Part shown: positions 51,401 through 61,078 of the stretch, one piece after another
Layout of the letters: every line of letters starts with the position of its first letter
Position numbering within the stretch: position 1 is the first letter of the stretch
Origin: Ascidia mentula
Taxonomy: Eukaryota > Chordata > Ascidiacea > Phlebobranchia > Ascidiidae
NCBI GenBank assembly: GCA_947561715.1
Contig: OX387200.1
Coordinates: 12,278,501 to 12,342,500, forward strand
Direction: 5' to 3'
DNA length: 64,000 bases
The notes under the pieces: model-generated
Databases searched by the model: none
What the model saw: the letters and a program-made list of their open reading frames with translations, nothing else
What the model was told of the DNA's origin: nothing
Translations under genes and position numbers: made by a program

Positions 51401-53091
51401 AACCGCAAAAGCAATATTGGAGTATCAGCGTTTTCCACTGTATAATAAAGCTTGTACTGAAAAAAATATTTTTCATCGAAAAGTCATATACTGCAAAATG
51501 GACAAGTGCTGAAATCGCATAGTTACATACGTTGTGCAACCGCAAAAGCAATACTGGAATATCAGCGTTGTCCACTGTATAATAAAGCTTGTACTGCAAA
51601 AAAATATTTTTCATCGAAAAGTCATATACTGCAAAATGGACAAGTGCTGAAATCGCATAGTTGCATACATTGTGCAACCGCAAAAGCAATACTGGAGTAT
51701 CAGCGTTTTCCCCTGTATAATAAAGCTTGTACTGCAAAAAAATATTTTTTATCGAAAATTCATATACTGCAAAATAGACAAGTGCTGAAATCGCACAGTT
51801 GCATACGTTGTGCAACCGCAAAAGCAATGCTGGAGTATCAGCGTTTTCCACTGTATAATAAAGCTTGTACTGCAAAAAAATATTTTTCATCGAAAAGTCA
51901 TATACTGCAAAATGGACAAGTGCTGAAATCGCATAGTTACATACGTTGTGCAACCGCAAAAGCAATACTGGAGTATCAGCGTTTTCCACTGTATAATAAA
52001 GCTTGTACTGCAAAAAAATATTTTTCATCGAAAAGTCATATACTGCAAAATGGACAAGTGCTGAAATCGCATAGTTACATACGTTGTGCAACCGCAAAAG
52101 CAATACTGGAGTATCAGCGTTTTCCACTGTATAATAAAGCTTGTACTGAAAAAAAATATTTTTTATCGAAAAGTCATATACTGCAAAATGGACAAGTGCT
52201 GAAATCGCATAGTTACATACGTTGTGCAACCGCAAAAGCAATACTGGAATATCAGCGCTGTCCACTGTATAATAAAGCTTGTACTGCAAAAAAATATTTT
52301 TCATCGAAAAGTCATATACTGCAAAATGGACAAGTGCTGAAATCGCATAGTTGCATACGTTGTGCAACCGCAAAAGCAATACTGGAGTATCAGCGTTTTC
52401 CCCTGTATAATAAAGCTTGTACTGCAAAAAAATATTTTTTATCGAAAAGTCATATACTGCAAAATAGACAAGTGCTGAAATCGCACAGTTGCATACGTTG
52501 TGCAACCGCAAAAGCAATACTGGAATACCAGCGTTTTCCACTGTATAACAAAGCTTATACTGAAAAAAATTATTTTTTATCGAAAAGTCATATACTGCAA
52601 AATGGACAAGTACTGAAATCTCATAGTTTCATACGTTGTGCAACCGCAAAAGCAATACTGGAGTACCAGCGTTTTCCACTGTATAATAAAGCTTGTACTG
52701 AAAAAAATATTTTTCATCGAAAAGTCATATACTGCAAAATGGACAAGTGCTGAAATCGCATAGTTACATACATTGTGCAACCGCAAAACAATACTGGAGT
52801 ATCAGCGTTTTCCACTGTATAATAAAGCTTGTACTGAAAAAAATTATTTTTTGTCGAAAAGTCATATACTGCAAAATGGACAAGTGCTGAAATCGCATAG
52901 TTACATACGTTGTGCAACCGCAAAAGCAATACTGGAATATCAGCGTTGTCCACTGTATAATAAAGCTTGTACTGCAAAAAAATATTTTTCATCGAAAAGT
53001 CATATACTGCAAAATGGACAAGTGCTGAAATCGCATAGTTGCATACGTTGTGCAACCGCAAAAGCAATACTGGAATATCAGCGCTGTCCAC
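48469..53091 (+). repeat. 4,623-bp tandem duplication, copy 2
   Basis: Partner of 43846-48468. Homology to copy 1 runs slightly past the unit, to about 53150. There copy 1 has 'caaattggaaaag' and this copy has 'caaaatggacaag'. Confidence 0.93.
50302..50372 (+). repeat. 71-bp truncated monomer, HOR marker 2
   Basis: Same deletion junction and same neighbouring 'tatgttttatcg', exactly 4,623 bp after marker 1. Confidence 0.93.
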
Positions 53092-54259
53092 TGTATAATA
53101 AAGCTTGTACTGCAAAAAAATATTTTTCATCGAAAAGTCATATACTGCAAAATGGACAAGTGCTGAAATCGCATAGTTACATACGTTGTGCAACCGCAAA
53201 AGCAATACTGGAATATCAGCGTTGTCCACTGTATAATAAAGCTTGTACTGCAAAAAAATATTTTTTATCGAAAAGTCATATACTGCAAAATGGACAAGTG
53301 CTGAAATCGCATAGTTGCATACGTTGTGCAACCGCAAAAGCAATACTGGAGTATCAGCGTTTTCCCCTGTATAATAAAGCTTGTACTGCAAAAAAATATT
53401 TTTTATCGAAAATTCATATACTGCAAAACAGACAAGTGCTGAAATCGCACAGTTGCATACGTTGTGCAACCGCAAAAGCAATGCTGGAGTATCAGCGTTT
53501 TCCACTGTATAATAAAGCTTGTACTGCAAAAAAATATTTTTCATCGAAAAGTCATATACTGCAAAATGGACAAGTGCTGAAATCGCATAGTTACATACGT
53601 TGTGCAACCCCAAAAACAATACTGGAGTATCAGCGTTTTCCACTGTATAATAAAGCTTGTACTGCAAAAAAATATTTTTCATCGAAAAGTCATATACTGC
53701 AAAATGGACAAGTGCTGAAATCGCATAGTTACATACGTTGTGCAACCGCAAAAGCAATACTGGAGTATCAGCGTTTTCCACTGTATAATAAAGCTTGTAC
53801 TGAAAAAAAATATTTTTTATCGAAAAGTCATATACTGCAAAATGGACAAGTGCTGAAATCGCATAGTTACATACGTTGTGCAACCGCAAAAGCAATACTG
53901 GAATATCAGCGTTGTCCACTGTATAATAAAGCTTGTACTGCAAAAAAATATTTTTCATCGAAAAGTCATATACTGCAAAATGGACAAGTGCTGAAATCGC
54001 ATAGTTGCATACGTTGTGCAACCGCAAAAGCAATACTGGAATATCAGCGCTGTCCACTGTATAATAAAGCTTGTACTGCAAAAAAATATTTTTCATCGAA
54101 AAGTCATATACTGCAAAATGGACAAGTGCTGAAATCGCATAGTTACATACGTTGTGCAACCGCAAAAGCAATACTGGAATATCAGCGTTGTCCACTGTAT
54201 AATAAAGCTTGTACTGCAAAAAAATATTTTTCATCGAAAAGTCATATACTGCAAAATGG

Positions 54260-55990
54260 ACAAGTGCTGAAATCGCACAGTTGCATACGTTGTGCAACCG
54301 CAAAAGCAATACTGGAGTATCAGCGTTTTCCACGGTATAATAAAGCTTGTACTGCAAAAAAATATTTTTTATCGAAAAGTCATATACTGCAAAATGGACA
54401 AGTGCTGAAATCGCATAGTTACATACGTTGTGCAACCGCAAAAGCAATACTGGAATATCAGCGTTGTCCACTGTATAATAAAGCTTGTACTGCAAAAAAA
54501 TATTTTTCATCGAAAAGTCATATACTGCAAAATGGACAAGTGCTGAAATCGCATAGTTACATACGTTGTGCAACCGCAAAAGCAATACTGGAGTATCAGC
54601 GTTTTCCCCTGTATAATAAAGCTTGTACTGCAAAAAAATATTTTTCATCGAAAAGTCATATACTGCAAAATGGACAAGTGCTGAAATCGCACAGTTGCAT
54701 ACGTTGTGCAACCGCAAAAGCAATACTGGAGTATCAGCGTTTTCCACTGTATAATAAAGCTTGTACTGCAAAAAAATATTTTTCATCGAAAAGTCATATA
54801 CTGCAAAATGGACAAGTGCTGAAATCGCACAGTTGCATACGTTGTGCAACCGCAAAAGCAATACTGGAGTATCAGCGTTTTCCACGGTATAATAAAGCTT
54901 GTACTGCAAAAAAATATTTTTTATCGAAAAGTCATATACTGCAAAATGGACAAGTGCTGAAATCGCATAGTTACATACGTTGTGCAACCGCAAAAGCAAT
55001 ACTGGAATATCAGCGTTTTCCACTGCATAATAAAGCTTGTACTGCAAAAAAATATTTTTCATCGAAAAGTCATATACTGCAAAATGGACAAGTGCTGAAA
55101 TCGCACAGTTGCATACGTTGTGCAACCGCAAAAGCAATACTGGAGTATCAGCGTTTTCCACGGTATAATAAAGCTTGTACTGCAAAAAAATATTTTTTAT
55201 CGAAAAGTCATATACTGCAAAATGGACAAGTGCTGAAATCGCATAGTTACATACGTTGTGCAACCGCAAAAGCAATACTGGAATATCAGCGTTGTCCACT
55301 GTATAATAAAGCTTGTACTGCAAAAAAATATTTTTCATCGAAAAGTCATATACTGCAAAATGGACAAGTGCTGAAATCGCATAGTTACATACGTTGTGCA
55401 ACCGCAAAAGCAATACTGGAGTATCAGCGTTTTCCCCTGTATAATAAAGCTTGTACTGCAAAAAAATATTTTTCATCGAAAAGTCATATACTGCAAAATG
55501 GACAAGTGCTGAAATCGCACAGTTGCATACGTTGTGCAACCGCAAAAGCAATACTGGAGTATCAGCGTTTTCCACTGTATAATAAAGCTTGTACTGCAAA
55601 AAAATATTTTTCATCGAAAAGTCATATACTGCAAAATGGACAAGTGCTGAAATCGCACAGTTGCATACGTTGTGCAACCGCAAAAGCAATACTGGAGTAT
55701 CAGCGTTTTCCACGGTATAATAAAGCTTGTACTGCAAAAAAATATTTTTTATCGAAAAGTCATATACTGCAAAATGGACAAGTGCTGAAATCGCATAGTT
55801 ACATACGTTGTGCAACCGCAAAAGCAATACTGGAATATCAGCGTTGTCCACTGTATAATAAAGCTTGTACTGCAAAAAAATATTTTTCATCGAAAAGTCA
55901 TATACTGCAAAATGGACAAGTGCTGAAATCGCATAGTTACATACGTTGTGCAACCGCAAAAGCAATACTGGAGTATCAGCGTTTTCCCCT
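54260..55990 (+). repeat. 4-monomer (552-bp) sub-HOR cluster
   Basis: Monomers carrying 'ccacggtataat' recur at about 54331, 54883, 55159 and 55711, spacings of 552, 276 and 552 bp. The four-monomer unit is acggtat type, gttgtcc type, cccctg type, then cactg with a gttgcat start. The short 276-bp interval contains a monomer with 'cactgcataat' (near 55024) that fuses two subtypes. A further mutation, 'cctgtaaaataaag' near 55992, ends the cluster. Further copies of the same unit lie at about 56953 and 61032. Confidence 0.85.
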
Positions 55991-56999
55991 GTAAAATAAA
56001 GCTTGTACTGCAAAAAAATATTTTTCATCGAAAAGTCATATACTGCAAAATGGACAAGTGCTGAAATCGCACAGTTGCATACGTTGTGCAACCGCAAAAG
56101 CAATACTGGAGTATCAGCGTTTTCCACTGTATAATAAAGCTTGTACTGAAAAAAAATATTTTTTATCGAAAAGTCATATACTGCAAATTGGAAAAGTGCT
56201 GAAATCGCACAGTTGCATACGTTGTGCAACCGCAAAAGCATTACTGGAATACCAGCGTTTTCCACTGTATAACAAAGCTTGTACTGAAAAAAATTATTTT
56301 TTATCGAAAAGTCATATACTGCAAAATGGACAAGTACTGAAATCTCATAGTTACATACGTTGTGCAACCGCAAAAGCAATACTGGAGTACCAGCGTTTTC
56401 CACTGTATAATAAAGCTTGTACTGAAAAAAATTATTTTTTATCGAAAAGTCATATACTGCAAAATGGACAAGTGCTGAAATCTCATAGTTACATACGTTG
56501 TGCAACCGCAAAAGCAATACTGGAGTATCAGCGTTTTCCACTGTATAATAAAGCTTGTACTGCAAAAAAATATTTTTCATCGAAAAGTCATATACTGCAA
56601 AATGGACAAGTGCTGAAATCGCATAGTTACATACGTTGTGCAACCGCAAAAGCAATACTGGAGTATCAGCGTTTTCCACTGTATAATAAAGCTTGTACTG
56701 CAAAAAAATATTTTTCATCGAAAAGTCATATACTGCAAAATGGACAAGTGCTGAAATCGCATAGTTACATACGTTGTGCAACCGCAAAAGCAATACTGGA
56801 ATATCAGCGTTGTCCACTGTATAATAAAGCTTGTACTGCAAAAAAATATTTTTCATCGAAAAGTCATATACTGCAAAATGGACAAGTGCTGAAATCGCAC
56901 AGTTGCATACGTTGTGCAACCGCAAAAGCAATACTGGAGTATCAGCGTTTTCCACGGTATAATAAAGCTTGTACTGCAAAAAAATATTTTTTATCGAAA

Positions 57000-59900
57000 A
57001 GTCATATACTGCAAAATGGACAAGTGCTGAAATCGCATAGTTACATACGTTGTGCAACCGCAAAAGCAATACTGGAATATCAGCGTTGTCCACTGTATAA
57101 TAAAGCTTGTACTGCAAAAAAATATTTTTCATCGAAAAGTCATATACTGCAAAATGGACAAGTGCTGAAATCGCATAGTTACATACGTTGTGCAACCGCA
57201 AAAGCAATACTGGAGTATCAGCGTTTTCCCCTGTATAATAAAGCTTGTACTGCAAAAAAATATTTTTCATCGAAAAGTCATATACTGCAAAATGGACAAG
57301 TGCTGAAATCGCACAGTTGCATACGTTGTGCAACCGCAAAAGCAATACTGGAGTATCAGCGTTTTCCACTGTATAATAAAGCTTGTACTGAAAAAAAATA
57401 TTTTTTATCGAAAAGTCATATACTGCAAAATGGACAAGTGCTGAAATCGCATAGTTACATACGTTGTGCAACCGCAAAAGCAATACTGGAATATCAGCGT
57501 TGTCCACTGTATAATAAAGCTTGTACTGCAAAAAAATATTTTTCATCGAAAAGTCATATACTGCAAAATGGACAAGTGCTGAAATCGCATAGTTAAATAC
57601 GTTGTGCAACCGCAAAAGCAATACTGGAGTATCAGCGTTTTCCACTGTATAATAAAGCTTGTACTGCAAAAAAATATTTTTCATCGAAAAGTCATATACT
57701 GCAAAATGGACAAGTGCTGAAATCGCATAGTTACATACGTTGTGCAACCGCAAAAGCAATACTGGAATATCAGCGTTGTCCACTGTATAACAAAGCTTGT
57801 TCTGAAAAAAATTATTTTTTGTCGAAAAGTCACATACTGCAAAATGGACAAGTGCTGAAATCTCATAGTTACATACGTTGTGCAACCGCAAAAGCAATAC
57901 TGGAGTATCAGCGTTTTCCACTGTATAATAAAGCTTGCACTGCAAAAAAATATTTTTCATCGAAAAGTCATATACTGCAAAATGGACAAGTGCTGAAATC
58001 GCATAGTTACATACGTTGTGCAACCGCAAAAGCAATACTGGAGTATCAGCGTTTTCCACTGTATAATAAAGCTTGTACTGAAAAAAAATATGTTTTATCG
58101 AAAAGTCATATACTGCAAAATGGACAAGTGCTGAAAATAAAGCTTGTACTGCAAAAAAATATTTTTCATCGAAAAGTCATATACTGCAAAATGGACAAGT
58201 GCTGAAATCGCATAGTTACATACGTTGTGCAACCGCAAAAGCAATACTGGAATATCAGCGTTGTCCACTGTATAATAAAGCTTGTACTGCAAAAAAATAT
58301 TTTTCATCGAAAAGTCATACACTGCAAAATGGACAAGTGCTGAAATCGCATAGTTACATACGTTGTGCAACCGCAAAAGCAATACTGGAGTACCAGCGTT
58401 TTCCACTGTATATTAAAGCTTGTAATGAAAAAAATTATTTTTTATCGAAAAGTCATATACTGCAAAATGGACAAGTGCTGAAATCTCATAGTTACATACG
58501 TTGTGCAACCGCAAAAGCAATACTGGAGTATCAGCGTTTTCCACTGTATAATAAAGCTTGTACTGCAAAAAAATATTTTTTATCGAAAAGTCATATACTG
58601 CAAAATGGACAAGTGCTGAAATCGCACAGTTGCATACGTTGTGCAACCGCAAAAGCAATACTGGAGTATCAGCGTTTTCCACGGTATAATAAAGCTTGTA
58701 CTGAAAAAAAATATTTTTTATCGAAAAGTCATATACTGCAAAATGGACAAGTGCTGAAATCGCATAGTTACATACGTTGTGCAACCGCAAAAGCAATACT
58801 GGAATATCAGCGTTGTCCACTGTATAATAAAGCTTGTACTGCAAAAAAATATTTTTTATCGAAAAGTCATATACTGCAAAATGGACAAGTGCTGAAATCG
58901 CATAGTTACATACGTTGTGCAACCGCAAAAGCAATACTGGAGTATCAGCGTTTTCCCTTGTATAATAAAGCTTGTACTGCAAAAAAATATTTTTTATCGA
59001 AAAGTCATATACTGCAAAATGGAAAAGTGCTGAAATCGCACAGTTGCATAAGTTGTGCAACCGCAAAAGCAATACTGGAATACCAGCGTTTTCCACTGTA
59101 TAACAAAGCTTGTACAGAAAAAAAATTATTTTTTATCGAAAAGTCATATACTGCAAAATGGACAAGTGCTGAAATCGCATAGTTGCATACGTTGTGCAAC
59201 CGCAAAAGCAATACTGGAATATCAGCGTTGTCCACTGTATAATAAAGCTTGTACTGCAAAAAAATATTTTTCATCGAAAAGTCATATACTGCAAAATGGA
59301 CAAGTACTGAAATCGCATAGTTACATACGTTGTGCAACCGCAAAAGCAATACTGGAATATCAGCGTTTTCCACTGTATAATAAAGCTTGTACTGCAAAAA
59401 AATATTTTTCATCGAAAAGTCATATACTGCAAAACGGACAAGTACTGAAATCTCATAGTTTCATACGTTGTGCAACCGCAAAAGCAATACTGGAGTATCA
59501 GCGTTTTCCACTGTATAATAAAGCTTGTACTGCAAAAAAATATTTTTCATCGAAAAGTCATATACTGCAAAATGGACAAGTGCTGAAATCGCATAGTTGC
59601 ATACGTTGTGCAACCGCAAAAGCAATACTGGAATATCAGCGTTGTCCACTGTATAATAAAGCTTGTACTGCAAAAAAATATTTTTCATCGAAAAGTCATA
59701 TACTGCAAAATGGACAAGTACTGAAATCGCATAGTTACATACGTTGTGCAACCGCAAAAGCAATACTGGAATATCAGCGTTTTCCACTGTATAATAAAGC
59801 TTGTACTGAAAAAAATTATTTTTTATCGAAAAGTCATATACTGCAAAATGGACAAGTGCTGAAATCGCCCAGTTACATACGTTGTGCAACCGCAAAAGCA

Positions 59901-60060
59901 ATACTGGAGTACCAGCGTTTTCCACTGTATAATAAAGCTTGTACTGCAAAAAAATATTTTTTTTATCGAAAAGTCATAAACTGCAAAATAGACAAGTGCT
60001 GAAATCGCACAGTTGCATACGTTGAGCAACCGCAAAAGCAATACTGGAATACCAGCGTTT
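57000..60060 (+). repeat. right-family HOR, copy 3
   Basis: Aligns with 61079-64000 at an offset of 4,077-4,079 bp up to about 58800, and 3,939 bp after about 59055. The 138-bp step between the two offsets means copy 4 lacks one monomer. Up to about 59160 it also matches copies 1 and 2. After that it switches to a different subtype order ('gcatagttgcatacg' instead of 'ctcatagttacatacg'). Confidence 0.85.
58099..58169 (+). repeat. 71-bp truncated monomer, HOR marker 3
   Basis: Same junction, 7,797 bp after marker 2. The interval exceeds the previous one by 3,174 bp, exactly 23 monomers. Confidence 0.93.
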
Positions 60061-61078
60061 TCCACTGTATAACAAAGCTTGTACAGAAAAAAAATTATTT
60101 TTTATCGAAAAGTCGTATACTGCAAAATGGACAAGTACTGAAATCTCATAGTTTCATACGTTGTGCAACCGCAAAAGCAATACTGGAGTACCAGCGTTTT
60201 CCACTGTATAATAAAGCTTGTACTGCAAAAAAATATTTTTCATCGAAAAGTCATATACTGCAAATTGGAAAAGTGCTGAAATCGCACAGTTGCATACGTT
60301 GTGCAACCGCAAAAGCATTACTGGAATACCAGCGTTTTCCACTGTATAACAAAGCTTGTACTGAAAAAAATTATTTTTTATCGAAAAGTCATATACTGCA
60401 AAATGGACAAGTACTGAAATCTCATAGTTACATACGTTGTGCAACCGCAAAAGCAATACTGGAGTACCAGCGTTTTCCACTGTATAATAAAGCTTGTACT
60501 GAAAACAATTATTTTTTATCGAAAAGTCATATACTGCAAAATGGACAAGTGCTGAAATCTCATAGTTACATACGTTGTGCAACCGCAAAAGCAATACTGG
60601 AATATCAGCGTTTTCCACTGTATAATAAAGCTTGTACTGCAAAAAAATATTTTTCATCGAAAAGTCATATACTGCAAAATGGACAAGTGCTGAAATCGCA
60701 TAGTTACATACGTTGTGCAACCGCAAAAGCAATACTGGAGTATCAGCGTTTTCCACTGTATAATAAAGCTTGTACTGCAAAAAAATATTTTTCATCGAAA
60801 AGTCATATACTGCAAAATGGACAAGTGCTGAAATCGCATAGTTACATACGTTGTGCAACCGCAAAAGCAATACTGGAATATCAGCGTTGTCCACTGTATA
60901 ATAAAGCTTGTACTGCAAAAAAATATTTTTCATCGAAAAGTCATATACTGCAAAATGGACAAGTGCTGAAATCGCACAGTTGCATACGTTGTGCAACCGC
61001 AAAAGCAATACTGGAGTATCAGCGTTTTCCACGGTATAATAAAGCTTGTACTGCAAAAAAATATTTTTTATCGAAAAG

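Noticed and set aside
52714..58059. 1,781-codon antisense frame and similar long frames on both strands, resembling a giant repeat protein
   Set aside because: It is a 46-residue echo of the 138-bp satellite. Both strands are open at once, subtype changes are mostly amino-acid changing, and frame-breaking monomers are amplified freely. No start context, intron pattern or domain supports a gene.
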